Notes: generated by a model not told the origin, from the letters alone. A stretch of 64,000 bases of DNA from Neurospora tetraspora (GCF_033439725.1 NW_026944388.1:2170001-2234000), one strand, 5' to 3'; numbered from the stretch's first letter, positions 12,180 to 23,945 are shown. Program-made: numbers and translations.

Positions 12180-13803
12180 ATGCCCAGAGGCAAAGCAGGC
12201 ACTGGACGCCTCAGGCCAATCTTCAGAGGGCTCAACATAGCCATATCCGGCACGTTCCACGACCAATGGACGGACACCAAAATCTCCAGATGGGTTAATC
12301 TCCGGGCCGCCGAGTTCAGCTGGCGGATGAGTGAAGACGTGACACATCTCGTCTGCACGAAGGAGGAATTTGACAAGAAGGGGCCCAAAGGTGAGTTTTT
12401 TGGTTATCCCGATGAGACCATTCCATATTGACAGGAACGATGACATACATGGGTGACTGGACAGGATCCCTGGTATGGCGGCGTGGGACAAGAAACATGA
12501 TACTGACGTATCCGGTCCAAATCAGTCAAACAAGCACTCGCACGGGCGTACAAGAAGGACAAAAAATGCCATATCGTCTCCTTGGACTGGCTTGAAGACT
12601 CGCTCTTCAAGGAGAAGCGTCTGCCCGAGGACAAGTACTCTCATGTGGCGACGCTTAAAGCCTTGAGGGACAAAGCGAGACTAGAGAAGAAGATTGCGAA
12701 GGGGGTAGAGGAGGAGGATAGGGCTGTGAATGAGAGTAAGTTTTGCCTGTGACTTACCATCCGCCGAAATTTGGAAATGCATTTGGAACGGCATTGTTGG
12801 CTAACATGTGTTTTCCAACCAGACTTTTACAATGTCTACTGGGATCCCACCGACTTCTTTCAGTACAACATAACCCTGTCCAGAGATGACGAGGAGATGG
12901 GTATCCTTGGGGAGAGATACGTGGTAAAGGTGAGCGGTCACCCCTTCTGAGATTCCCTTCCGTCGGACAAAATCTTGGACGTCTAATCCTCCACACAACC
13001 AGTTTGGTCCCTTTAGGCTTGAAAGACAACTAACATCAAGAAAGCTGTACGAATCCAACGCCCTCCCTCATCTCTACCACGTGGGCGTCAGATACTACAA
13101 AAGCAAAAAGGACACCATCCCGAAGCTCCACCGACTTAGCGAGACGCCGCGTGACTTTCAGCGGGAATACGAATCTTTCAAACGCTTTTTCGAGATCAAA
13201 GTCGGATACCCGTGGGATGAGAGACTGATCAGGGGCGTGGGGAGCTTGGGGGCGAAGTTCTTTTCTTATCAGCCACCGGTGAGTCTACTCTCTACCCCTT
13301 GCGATACCAAGCGTATGAACAACAAGACTAACGGAGAGATGTGATCGGAATAGACGGGCGGAAAACCAGTTGGTTGGGTCCCAGAGGAATACCTCCCCAA
13401 GGAGCCAACTCCGCCACGTGAGGAAGAAGTCAACACCAGCTCGGAGTCTATGCCGAACAGTCAACCTACTTTGGTACCCAACCCTGAGGCAGAAATCAAC
13501 CCCGGCTCCGAGTCTATGACGAGCGCTCAACTTGTTCTGTCTCTCAGACCCAAAGTTACTCATGAAGAAGTGCCTACCGCTCCGTCGCAGGAAGGAAGTC
13601 AAGATCAAACGCATCAGAACGATCACAATCAGCACCACCATAATGAGTCTCAACTCACTACTATTTCTCCTCATACGCCCCGGCACGACACACAGAAGAA
13701 TACACTGGAAACTTGCTGCTATATGAAGACAGCGGCGGCGGAAGTGTCATTGCCCACACAAACTGCAGACCCCACTGGAGGAAACGCAACAGAGTCACCG
13801 TAA
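12180..13803 (+). CDS. BRCT plus WGR-like domain protein, no PARP catalytic domain
   Basis: Five exons give 403 residues: 12180-12390, 12526-12735, 12823-12929, 13045-13278 and 13354-13803. Residues about 14-105 form a BRCT repeat: FRGLNIAISGTF at the start, DVTHLVC, then the diagnostic IVSLDWLEDS helix. Residues about 140-260 resemble a WGR domain, with YESNALPHLY and a later FKRFFE plus W element, ending in PPTGGKPVGWVP. The tail is Gln/Thr/His-rich and looks disordered. Fungal PARP proteins have BRCT-WGR-catalytic order; here the catalytic part is absent, so binding to DNA breaks or modified partners is the likely role. The third intron has a second in-frame acceptor at 13001, which would add a peptide inside the WGR-like domain; the 13045 acceptor restores the domain better. 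Confidence 0.8.
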
Positions 13804-14428
13804 TACCAGTGGTGGTGGATGTTGAGGCACAGGTTGTCGTCTAGACAAAGTTGCGATTCAACGCCGGGAGTTGGCGAACGGACACAACAGACACTTTCCG
13901 AGAGGAGACCTCAGCTCAAAGGGAAAAAAAACTTGACAGACGAATCGGACAGGTATTATTGGACTTTAGGGACAAGGGCGCGTGGAAGGAAGTCATAGGT
14001 AGGGGAGACCGAGGACATACATATGTCAGCTCAGCAAAGCCGAGGCGGAAGTTTCATGGGGGACGGACGAAATGCAGACGGATGGTCGGTCCCTTGGACG
14101 GGTATGCCAGGCAAAAACACAGGTTCTTACTTATACGCCCGACGAGAACTTTTTTAGCATTGGAGAGATGGGAAGGCGGTTTCGTGTTGTCGGAGTTCGC
14201 TTTTAGCTACCACAGAGCCTTTCATTGACGAGCCATCAGCGTAGGAGCAATAAGGGAATCGTCGGCGATGGTATCCCGACTTCGGGTGTATTATTAGACC
14301 CTAGCGAGTTTAGTCCATAAAAGTATAGCGATGAATTACTATTCCCTCAACACAAACCTGCTCCCCCTCTCCTATGACCCTTTCCCCCTCTCCTCCTCTC
14401 ACAAGTCCACAACAACCTTCGACCCCCA
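13804..14428. other. Convergent 3' region
   Basis: The stop codons of the BRCT gene and USE1 face each other across this stretch. A 125-codon open frame at 13851-14228 has no recognisable domain and lacks support, so I do not call it a gene. Confidence 0.45.
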
Positions 14429-15645
14429 TCAAAACCTCAACTTGGGCAACACAAAAACCACCAACAGCAACACCACCATCAACCCATAAACATAAGCATA
14501 AAGCATCATCCTCCCCCACCAACCCTCTCCCTCCGTCATCCTCTGCAACGTGCTCATCCTGCCCGTCACTTTAGTCATGCCTTGCTCCGTCTTATTCATC
14601 CCTTCCCCGGCCCTCTCCAGCGTTTCCTTGTCTTCCTCCAGATACGACGAAAAGGCCTGCGAGGATGCCTTTAGCTCGGTGGCGAGCTTGAGAATGGACT
14701 CGGAGAGAGCGTCTTGCTCGGCCCGCTGGGTGTCGAGGATGGCTTCGGCGGTGGCGGATATCGTCCCTGGTTGTGATGAAGAAGTTGTTGTTGTTGAGGG
14801 CGGGAGGAGGGAGGAGGATGTGGTTTGTGCTGTTGGCTTTTCGTTAATTGTGTCGTCGTTGTTGTTGTTGTTGTTGGGCTGTCGGCGGGGGCGGATTGTT
14901 TGTGAGGTGGTTGTTTCTGGGTATGGTTGCTTTTCTGAGAGGGGTTCGGCTTGTTGTTTTTTTGTCTCTTCCGTTGATACCTCCGCTCCTTTCTTCTCGT
15001 CCCAGTCCTGGTCGTGTGGCCGTTGTCCCTCTCCCTCTGCGTTTGGCGCATCTTCTGCTACCTGGTCCTGGTCATCGCCCCAGCCGTGTTCTTCTTCGTC
15101 CTCCACCAGTACTGGCGCACTCGGTGACTTGTTGGAATCCAGACTCTCGCTTGGTGTCGCTATTATGTCGGCAAGGATATCTTCACTGTCTGACGTATCT
15201 TCCCCATTATCACCCTCCCCTCCATGTTTGCTGGCCTCTTCTGCTGTGGCGATCTCGGCCAAGTCGCTCAGACGCTCCGTAAGTTGTTCGATGATTTCTC
15301 GCTTCCTGATTAAGTCGGTTTGGATTTCGTTCTTCCGGACATGGATCTTGACCCCTAATGCCTCCTGCTCTAACTTGGTGAGGAGTGATCGGGCATAGTT
15401 GATGTTCTGCGATTGTTCTGTTAGCTTGTTGAGCATGAACCGTAGGGTCCCGGGTGGCTTCATACTGCCTGCGCCTTCTCTCTTTCATACTCGCTTGCCC
15501 GTAGTCTGGCTTCGCGCTCGGCATCGGCGCGCAGGATAGTTTGTTGGAGGCGGTTGAGCAGTCGGGTCAGATCCGTCAGGGGATCTGCTGGGCGCGCAAC
15601 CGGTGTAACGCCCGTTGTTGTTAATCCTGGGATATATCGAACCAT
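14429..15645 (-). CDS. use1: SNARE protein USE1, ER-Golgi retrograde transport
   Basis: Two exons, 15466-15645 and 14429-15406, encode 385 residues. The intron begins GTATGA and ends CGCAG with a GCTAAC branch site; splicing joins EKAQA to NINYAR in frame. USE1 is the ER-resident Q-SNARE that works with SEC20 and UFE1 in Golgi-to-ER fusion. The N-terminal 130 residues are helical and Leu-rich. An acidic, Gln/Asn/Thr-rich linker follows, including a short run of Asn. The SNARE-like coiled segment begins at ILDTQRAEQ and leads into EGWWGRMM and a C-terminal membrane anchor at about 361-380, with only PKLRF after it. This tail-anchored layout is typical of the family. Confidence 0.9.
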
Positions 15646-16366
15646 TTTGTATGCCGTAAAGATATTGAATTGTTGCTTTGTGTTGTGATGTTCGTAGTTT
15701 TCCCGAATGCCGTCCCAAGGGTGGTTGATGACGATGTTTCAGGCGCAAGTTGAGGACATTGATGGACAAATGTCCTGTTGGACTTGGGACCACTGCAGCG
15801 CACTGTGAGGCGCGAGCTTGTGTGGGCCGACAGGGGCCTTCCGCGTGGCTTGAGAACTGACATCAGTGCAACGCTGCAGCTGCAGAGACAAGAGGAGCTT
15901 AACCAGCTCAGTCAACCCTAACCCCTGCCCTTGGACAGCAACTTTGAAAATGTGACCGCTCGAGCCTCGTCCCGTTCACAACATGAAGTGTGCAACCAGA
16001 CGGCAACGAAGATCGAACGGTCTAGGGTATTATCGACAGACTATCAAATTCGATCATGCCATATTTGATATATGGTACACATGGAACAATCATGTAAAAC
16101 AGAAAATATCCGCGGTCGATGGATATTGTATGGGGATCCACCGACTTACACAAAGAGGGTTAGGGTCCGGTTCTTATCGATTGGGATGAAATCCCCAAGA
16201 GCTCTCGAGAGAAGGGTGGTGGTGTATCACAAACCGGAAAAGGGATGAAAGCTCCCGCTAAACCGAGAGTTTAATATCCTAACTTACCTCCTCCTCCTCA
16301 TTCCTTCTCGGTAGGAAAACAGTCGAGCCCAATTGCTGCTCAATTGTTCACCTATCAGCCACCACC
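15646..16366. promoter_or_regulatory. Divergent promoter region USE1 / NDUFAF7
   Basis: About 720 bases separate the two start codons. No gene, RNA or clear repeat was recognised. A single CCCTAACCCC near 15916 resembles one telomeric unit but is not repeated. Confidence 0.5.
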
Positions 16367-18310
16367 ATGACCCGGTTGGCCGTGACTCGTGCGCTGCGGA
16401 GCGTCCCGCGGGCCACCATCTTATCGAGACCACAGCTCCCCAGAACCCCATCTTTCAGGAACAGGGCTCCCCCATCTTTGGCCAACTACACCCGCAACCT
16501 ATCAGTAACCGCTCGCCGTTTGAACGACGACGAGGATGAAAGAAAATGGTCAACTCCTCTGGCAAAGCAGCTGGCTGAGGCCATCACGGTATGCTAATTA
16601 GAAGGTCCCCAGAAAACTACAACAGAATGTACTGACATAAATATATAGGCAACCGGCCCAGTGCCGTTGGCCAGCTTTATGCGCATGTGTCTGACTGGCG
16701 ACATTGGCGGTTACTACACCGGCGCCATCGAGAAATCGGAGCAGAACCGTGACCAGTTCGGCGTCCAAGGCGACTTTGTCACTTCGCCCGAGATCTCCCA
16801 AGTCTTTGGTGAGCTTTGCGGGCTTTGGTATGTCACCGAATGGCTAGCCCAAGGACGTCCGAGTAAAGGGGTCGAACTCATCGAGGTCGGCCCCGGTCGT
16901 GGTACCTTGATGGATGATATGCTTCGGGTATGTGATGTCTAGTGTCACTCACTCTCACCATATCCTCACTCAGTTCAGTCATGAAGACCGTGCTAATAGT
17001 AATGCGAACATCAGACAATACAAAACTTCCCAGAGATGGCTAAGAGCATCGACGCTGTTTATATGGTTGAAGCCAGTCCCCAGCTCAGAATAGCCCAGAA
17101 GAACTTGCTATGCGGAGAAGACGCCGCCATGAGCGAGTCCAAGGTCGGCTATCATAGTCACTGCAAGTACGGCAACATCCCCATCGTCTGGACAGAGACC
17201 ATCAAGTCCATCCCCTATGGTATGTCATGTCCCTCGGGTCCCTTCACACTTCCCAACAACCTTATTTGTTCCTACACAAACCAAACAAACTGACACCCTC
17301 ATCTTATCTTACCACAACCAACAGACCCCGAGAAAACCCCCTTCATCATGGCCCACGAATTCTTCGACGCCCTCCCCATCCACGCCTTCCAACTAGTCGA
17401 AGTGCCCCCCAGCGACCCCTCTCCCCCATCTTCCATCGCAACAATCACCACCTCCGGCCCCAAGGGGCAATCCAAAAAGCCCACCACCACAGGTCCAACC
17501 CTCGAATGGCGAGAACTCCTCGTCTCCCCCACTCCCCCCCATTCAACCCACCTCACCCTCCGCACGCCCCCCTCTCAAAACCCCCATCTAACCCCTCCCC
17601 CCGACTTCCAACTAACCCTCTCCCCCTCTCCAACCCGCCACTCCCTGCACCTCCCCGACCTCTCCCCCCGCTACCGCGCCATCAAATCCTCCTCCTCTTC
17701 TTCTCAAGTCCCCCTCCCCGACGGCACCACCCGCGCCGGCGGCCCCGGTTCCCTAATCGAAATCTGTCCCGACGCCTATTTATTCGCCTCCGACTTCGCC
17801 ACCCGCATCGGCGGCTCTCCTTCGCACCCCAAACCTTCCGGTCCAAAGGGCGCAGCGCTGATACTAGATTACGGCCCGGGCGACGGCAGCGTCCCCGTCA
17901 ACTCGCTTAGGGGAATCAGGAAACATCACCTCGTCAGCCCGTTCGCGGAGCCGGGCCTGACTGACCTCAGTGCGGACGTGGATTTCACGGCGGTTGCGGA
18001 GGCGGCGACGGATGCGAGCGAGGGGGTGGAGGTGCATGGGCCTGTGGAGCAGGCGTGGTTGTTGGAGGGGATGGGGGGGCGGGAGAGGGTTGAGCACTTG
18101 TTAAAGGTTGGACTGGCGAAGAGGCCGGGATCATCCGAAGGGGAGGAGGAGGAGAGGGAGAAGTTTGTGAGTGATTTGAGGAGGAGTTGGGAACGGTTGG
18201 TGGATCGGGGACCGAATGGGATGGGGAGGATATATAAGGCTTTGGCGATTGTGCCGGAGAATGATGGGAGGAGAAGGCCGGTTGGGTTTGGGGGGGATGT
18301 TGTTATGTAG
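16367..18310 (+). CDS. NDUFAF7: Mitochondrial protein arginine methyltransferase NDUFAF7 (complex I assembly)
   Basis: Four exons, 16367-16588, 16649-16927, 17015-17219 and 17325-18310, encode 563 residues. NDUFAF7 symmetrically dimethylates an arginine of the complex I 49-kDa subunit in the mitochondrial matrix. The first about 50 residues are Arg-rich with almost no acids, a good presequence. Then come GDIGGYYT, GDFVTSPEISQVFGE and the SAM-binding loop IEVGPGRGTL at about 152-161, followed by VEASP and the family signature MAHEFFDALP. A Ser/Pro-rich insertion of about 90 residues follows in exon 4, which explains the greater length than the human protein. Exon 4 shifts from C-rich to strongly G-rich third positions near 17930. 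Confidence 0.93.
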
Positions 18311-18630
18311 TAGATTTATAGCAAGTGTTGTGTGTCATTCAGTGAGGAATGTGCTCAGCAGCTCCTGTGTCCTGAATCCAGCCAGGCTAGCTTGTACCAT
18401 AATAGTAGCAAGAAATTCAGAATGAAAAGTTCATGAACGGCAGTATACTATCCATATCCTACCTAGCTAGAAACTACTTTCCCTATATAAACAAAGAGGG
18501 AGGAGGAGCTCACACTAACATTATACAGCATGAACAAGTTGAAAAACTAGTTACTATACTCCATAGACACCAATTGAACGCTTTCCCTTGCTTGCCTTGG
18601 CTATGCTTTCCTTCTTTCTTCTTCTTCAAG

Positions 18631-18688
<58 letters not shown>

Positions 18689-18886
18689 TTTCGTTTCATT
18701 CCCCATTTGAAGCTATCATCGTCGTTCCAATCATCCATACGTGTCCAACAATTACTTACCCCAACATTGACTTTCATTATAAATCGGTGAGAAAGGACGT
18801 ATGTTCAAGGACTTGGTCTGGCAGTATAACCCAGTGAGAGAGAGAGACGTAGAAACTTTGGACCAAAACTCTCAAAACTCTGACGC
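18311..18886. other. Convergent 3' region NDUFAF7 / coronin
   Basis: Apart from a TTGC microsatellite the stretch shows no feature. It should contain both 3' untranslated regions. Confidence 0.5.
18631..18688. repeat. (TTGC)n microsatellite, about 14 copies
   Basis: A perfect tetranucleotide TTGC tract lies in the convergent 3' region of NDUFAF7 and coronin, followed by a T run. It is non-coding and likely length-variable between strains. Confidence 0.95.
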
Positions 18887-21154
18887 CTACGACCTAGCAG
18901 CCTCGAGCTCCAGTTCCAACTGTCTGATTCTCTCGCTCTGATCCTGCGGGCCGGGTCCGACCCTCTTCTTGAGGGTCTCGACCTCGGTGGCGAGATGGCT
19001 GATGATCTGACTCTGGGCCTGGATCTTGTCGCTCTGGGCACCAATGACCCTGCTCTGCTGCTCAAGGAGCTGCGTGATCTGGGCAAGAGAGGCCTCGACA
19101 GATCCCACGGCCGAGGAAGCGGCAGCGGCAGCAGGGAAGGATGTGGCAGGAGCAGGCGCAGGGGCGGCGGCGGTGGTGGTCCTGACGGGCGAGGCAAGCT
19201 TCTGGACTGGGGTAGCGGGAGGGAGAGATGTTCGCACGGGAACCGGGGCGGCGGCTCTAGGAGCGGGGCGCGGAACCTCCTCGAAGGGAGAGGACTCGCC
19301 CTCACTTGGCTCGGCGTCCTCGTTATCCTGGAACTTGTTCGCAATAGCGGACATGGAGGCCTTCTGGTCCGACACGCTCGGCGGGGGCGCGCGGGCAGCA
19401 GATGGGGGCGTGGACTCCCTCTTGGGCACGGGGGCCTGGGCAGGAGACGAGAAGGCAGTAGGAGGCTTGTAATCAGCGGGAACCTCCCTGGGTGCGGTAC
19501 CCTCGTAGATGCTCTCCATGTCGATCTTGGCCGGGATGCCGTCCTTGCCGTCGAACCACTCCTTGGCGGACACAGCGGGCTTGAGGCCGGTCGCAGGGGG
19601 GTAGATATCGGACTGGAAGGTCTCGGCACGACGGGGAACGGTGAAGGAGACGGGCTCGATGTACTGATCGTTGACGGTCTTGTAGGCCCTCATGATTTCG
19701 TTCTCGTGGACGTTGACACCACGGCGAGGCACGAAAGCGATACCTCTCTGGGGGTCGCCGGACTTGTACTCGGCCAGGAACTCCAACTTGTCGTTCTCAT
19801 ACTCGAAATAACGGATGTTGCCGTCACTGCGAACGTTAGCATACTATCGTGTCTATCTTGGGTTGCGCCAAACTTACCCCTTGCCAGCAAGGTACAGGCA
19901 GTTAGAGCCGTCATCTACGCAACCACAGTTAGCTTCGGCGCATACAAGAGCAGCAATTCAAGCAGTGACTTACCCCAGAAAGGCATGCAGACACCAGAGA
20001 TGGAGTCGAGCGAGCTGAAACCACCGATGGGGTCCTGCCTGCCAGGCTCCCACAGGGCAACCTGACGGTCACTCATCCTGGAGAAACCAGTGGTAGCGAT
20101 ACGGTTGTGTTCACCCAGCCACACAGCGCGACTGTTCTTGGCGCCCTCGTGGCCCTGGTATTCGTGGACTGCGGACTGCTGGCGCACATCCCACACGCGC
20201 AGCTTCTTGTCGCGAGAGGTGGTGACAAGCATGGTACCGTTGGCGCTCCACGACAGAGACTGCACAATGTCGGGGTGCTTGAGGGCGATGGGGGCTTGGC
20301 CGGTCTCGACATCCCAGAACTTGACCGTCAGGTCGCCAGAGGTCGAGGCGAGGATGTTTTCGGCGGCGGGGTTGAAGAGGACATGGCCGACCTTTCTGTA
20401 TTTGTGTGAGCACAAACCTTCTGGATATTACTTTGGGTGTAGATCATACCTCGTGTGACCAGAGAGCTTGCTGACGGGTGAGACATCGGCTGGCTCTTCG
20501 GCGTCTGTGTAGAGGGTGAAGTTCTCGGGGACCTGCCAGATAAACACCTTTCCATCGTCCGAGGCAGAGGCGATCAAGCGGTCGTTGAAGGGGTTCCTAA
20601 GAGGAGCTTAGGTCAGATTATCTTGTCGGGTCGTTGTAGCGCATGTGTAAGAGCGTACCAGTCAGTGTCGAGGACGGCGGCGGTGTGGCCACGGAACAGC
20701 GGTATTTGGTCGGGAAGCTTGCCGCGCTCGTTGAGGGGGATGACGGCGAAGGCGCCACCACCGCTCGACTCCCAGTTCACGGCCAGGTACTCGGGGTTGG
20801 CCTAGGTGTAGACGATATAAGGTCAGTATAACGACTACGGAGGCTATCGATAGGGCGCAAGTGGTGGAGAGGAGCGTAGTGTATAAGTAGGTACCTTTAT
20901 GAGGTTGGTGTCCCAGGCATTGTGACTGATGCGGAGGTTGTCATAGCAGAACTCCTTGCGCGTGGGCTTGCCGAAGACGTGTCCTAGCAGTCGCGGCTAT
21001 CGTGTCAGTCTCTCTCAAGCTCGTCGCGACTCCTATCGTGGATACGGCGCTACCTCTGGAGCTATCCGTCCAGCTGGTGTGCTAACGGGACTCGGGGAGA
21101 AAGACGGGGGATCGACATACGATACTTCGACGCTCTGACGAAACGGCCGGACAT
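18887..21154 (-). CDS. Coronin, actin-binding WD40 protein
   Basis: Seven exons give 603 residues: 21121-21154, 20895-20983, 20659-20801, 20450-20596, 19974-20395, 19878-19914 and 18887-19826. Coronin binds actin filaments and the Arp2/3 complex at cortical patches. The start MSGRFVRASKYRH is the standard coronin N-terminus. WD repeats follow, with NPFNDRLIASASDDG, SGDLTVKFWD and TTSRDKKLRVWD. The conserved C-terminal extension has GIAFVPRRGVNV and a long Pro/Ala/Ser-rich unique region. The last about 60 residues form a coiled coil (EVETLKKRV). Two exons are tiny, 34 and 37 bases. All phases join without a stop. Confidence 0.95.
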
Positions 21155-22099
21155 CGGGAGGAATTAAGGCAGTAAGCTGCTAGCTGGTAGCTGGTATGAA
21201 TAAGGGAATAATGAGCAGTGTTGGGTCCAGAGACTTGGACTCGATTATGGATTACTGTAGAGCTGAGATAGGGGGGAGTTGTTTTGTTTGGTGGTTTGGG
21301 AATCGATACCGGCCGATGGGGTACCTGCCAGTAATAAACCAGGAGGTTAGAGAGGCGGGTACTTGACCGATACTTGGCCCTGCCTGCAGCGACTGTCGGT
21401 TGACTGCTAAACTGACTAGGCCATCCCGGGCTGGCGCGGCTGAGTCGGCGGGGACCCGTCCCTGTTCAGCTTGGCTTCGGCGCATGTTCCAGGGCAGCAA
21501 GCTCGCTCTTTATCCGGTCCACTTCCCCACTGCCCCTCCGTGTTCCAACGTTCGATGGACCATTCACACGCCATCGCCAATTGGACCTGAAGGTTCAAGT
21601 CCGCTCGCATCTGACAATGGATGAGATCCAACCGTTTGGCCGGTCTGGTGTGCTTATTGCATTGTGCGAATGGCAGCCATTCAGGAGCTTGTCCAGTATC
21701 TTCGCATAGCTGTCTGAAATCAAAGGGTGAGGCATCATGTATTCGCTGGAACCATATGGGACACTGCATACAAACAAACTCGAAAAGGGGTTCAGGAGAC
21801 ACGCATTGAGTGTTGATCCATCATGTTGACACAGCACCATGCCGCGCAACAATGTTATGTTACAAACTAGTAGTTGCGCAAATGCATGTGTTCAACGAAG
21901 TAAACAGAGCTTTCGAATCTTCACTAAACTAATAAAGGTCGATTTGAAGCTTCCAGGTTTAGTTGGAGCTTTCTCCTAATCACATTTATGGACGCCATTA
22001 GTTTCAACGCCCGAGAAAAAGAAAACAAAACAGAACTGCTAAAAAGAAAGAAGAACAGGTGGATTTTTAAAGCTGGGTTCGGGAAAAAAGTCAAAAAAC
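21155..22099. promoter_or_regulatory. Coronin promoter and leader region
   Basis: This lies upstream of coronin on the minus strand and downstream of a tRNA gene. No coding gene was found; short open frames at 21400-21850 conflict on both strands. A leader intron for coronin is possible but not shown. Confidence 0.45.
22093..22098 (-). terminator. Pol III T6 terminator of tRNA-Val
   Basis: A run of six T on the minus strand begins two bases after the discriminator base. A second T run follows a few bases later. Confidence 0.8.
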
Positions 22100-22187
22100 T
22101 AGTCGTACTGGGGATCGAACCCAGAACCTTCTCGGATCAGATTCAACTAATGTGAACGAGAAATCATAACCATTAGACCATACGACT
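22100..22187 (-). tRNA. tRNA-Val (anticodon CAC) with a 15-base intron
   Basis: On the minus strand the acceptor stem pairs AGTCGTA with TACGACT over seven base pairs, followed by discriminator A. The D arm begins GTCTAATGGTTA. The anticodon stem pairs TCTCG with CGAGA, and the loop reads TTCACA before the intron, which gives anticodon CAC. The T arm CTGGG-TTCGATC-CCCAG is perfect and holds the B box. The 15-base insert sits between positions 37 and 38, the canonical place for a eukaryotic tRNA intron, and a T6 terminator follows. All arms pair, so it looks functional. Confidence 0.9.
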
Positions 22188-22670
22188 TTGTTGAAAATCA
22201 GCGCCAGATTAGCGTCTTATGTAGATAGGAACCCAGCCACCCACCAAGCGAGGGGCGGGACAGGATCCCGTAATGCTCAACAGGAACACAGGATAGGCAC
22301 GCCTCTTCAATCAAAGTGTTGCAATTAGAAGACTGTGTGGAAAGCTTCAATGGTGATTTTATCATGTTCAAAGATAATCCGTTAGTTGTCAATGACCATC
22401 TTTCTTCGAAAGGGGTGAGTAAACAATGTCCCTTGATCCGTAAAGCATCCAAATGCCAAGGTGGTCCAAGCTCCTCAGACCTTATTCGGTGACAGCACTG
22501 AACCGATCTCTCCAACTGCCACTACGATTCTGCATCTGGAGACAAACTTCACAACAACCAACATGACTCGGAAGACTTGACATTTGTAAAAAGCGGCGCG
22601 CGCCGCCTCGTGACCCCTAACAACTAATACTACCATTTTCGGATCCGAAAAATCCAACAGAACATCAAAT
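22188..22670. promoter_or_regulatory. Upstream region shared by tRNA-Val and sirtuin
   Basis: About 480 bases between the tRNA 5' end and the sirtuin start hold no recognised gene. The tRNA and sirtuin are divergent. Confidence 0.45.
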
Positions 22671-23945
22671 ATGTCCTCCCTTGCGACAACAGCAGCCGGC
22701 ACCCTCCGAATGCGGATTCCCTACCGGGAGCTTCCTCCCCCGACCACCATTATTCCTGCCACTGCCACGACCCTCCCCGGCGCCGTCGCTGCTCTCAAGT
22801 CATTCCTCACCACCCCCCCGCCGTCCGGGTTACCCGACCGAACTGTCATCCTCACCGGCGCCGGCCTTTCCGTGGCCAGCGGCTTAGCCGACTACCGCGG
22901 CGTCAACGGCACTTACCGGGTTAACAAGAATTACAAGCCCATTTTCCACCACGAGTTCCTCACCAGTCACGAGACGCGCCAGCGATACTGGGCACGGAGC
23001 TACATCGGATGGAGGGGTCTGGGACGGGCCGGCCCGAACCCGGGACACCACGCGATCCGGGACCTGGGGGACCTGCTCGCCCAGCGCTACAGCAGTGGCG
23101 GCGGCGACCAGAACAGCAACAAGAGCATCACGGGCGTGATCACGCAGAACGTGGATTCCTTCCACAAGATGAGCCATCCGGAAATACGAACCGTCGAATT
23201 GCACGGGAGTCTAGCCTCGGTTGTTTGTACATCGTGCAAGAACCAGTTCCCTCGAGACGAGTATCAGACCACACTGGCCAGGCTCAACCCCATCTGGGCC
23301 GATTTCCTTCGCGAGGCGCTGGCGTCGGGAGCCCTGGAGACGGAGGATATCGAGGAACGGAACAAGAGGGGGATCAAGATGAACCCGGATGGCGATGTGG
23401 ATCTGGCCGAGGCACCTTACACCACGTTTCGTTACCCAGCATGCCCGTCATGTTTGAAGGAGCCGCCGCGCCTCGGAGATGGTACCAAGACACGGGTGGA
23501 GATTGACGCAGATGGCGCCTGGATACCGTCCAGCACTGCGGGAGTTCTCAAGCCGGCGGTGATCATGTTTGGAGAGAGTATAAGTGCCGAGGTCAAGCGA
23601 GACGCGGAAAATGCCATCGACAATGCCGGACGAATGCTCATCCTGGGCACCTCCCTGGCGACCTACTCGGCCTGGCGGTTGGCACAGCGGGCTAAACTCC
23701 GGGGAATGCCAATTGCCATTGTGAGCATCGGTGGTGTGAGGCGCGAAGAGATGTTCTTTGAAGATCTGGACCCTAAAATGGCCGGTTTTCATGGGGTTAG
23801 AGTGGAGATGGCTACTGAAAAGCTATTACCGGCGCTCGTGGAGGAGCTCAAAAGTTATAACAATGGAGCCATGGTGACCGAGGTGCCCATTGGTACGGCG
23901 TTTACGAGCGGGTCCCCTAACGAGCGCCCGTCTTTAATAGAATAA
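22671..23945 (+). CDS. NAD-dependent sirtuin deacylase, SIRT4-like (class II)
   Basis: A single exon encodes 424 residues. Sirtuins remove acyl groups from lysine using NAD+, or ADP-ribosylate. The Rossmann part carries GAGLS (63-67) and YRG (75-77). TQNVD (158-162) and the catalytic HG at 178-179 follow. A zinc ribbon is formed by CTSC (186-189) and a later CPSC about 80 residues on, with an insertion between them. MFGESI and GTSL complete the NAD site. The insertion pattern and the N-terminal segment low in acids fit mitochondrial class II sirtuins. An alternative downstream start at Met14 is possible. The stop lies 16 bases from the stop of the convergent neighbour. Confidence 0.93.
   Translation: MSSLATTAAGTLRMRIPYRELPPPTTIIPATATTLPGAVAALKSFLTTPPPSGLPDRTVILTGAGLSVASGLADYRGVNGTYRVNKNYKPIFHHEFLTSHETRQRYWARSYIGWRGLGRAGPNPGHHAIRDLGDLLAQRYSSGGGDQNSNKSITGVITQNVDSFHKMSHPEIRTVELHGSLASVVCTSCKNQFPRDEYQTTLARLNPIWADFLREALASGALETEDIEERNKRGIKMNPDGDVDLAEAPYTTFRYPACPSCLKEPPRLGDGTKTRVEIDADGAWIPSSTAGVLKPAVIMFGESISAEVKRDAENAIDNAGRMLILGTSLATYSAWRLAQRAKLRGMPIAIVSIGGVRREEMFFEDLDPKMAGFHGVRVEMATEKLLPALVEELKSYNNGAMVTEVPIGTAFTSGSPNERPSLIE

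Noticed and set aside
13851-14228. 125-codon open frame after the BRCT gene
   Set aside because: No domain, odd basic composition, and it lies in a convergent 3' region.
15908-15922. Telomere-like CCCTAACCCC
   Set aside because: A single unit, not a tandem array.
18995-20065. 356-codon + strand open frame opposite coronin
   Set aside because: Antisense of the coronin exons, Gly/Arg-rich, and it crosses coronin introns.
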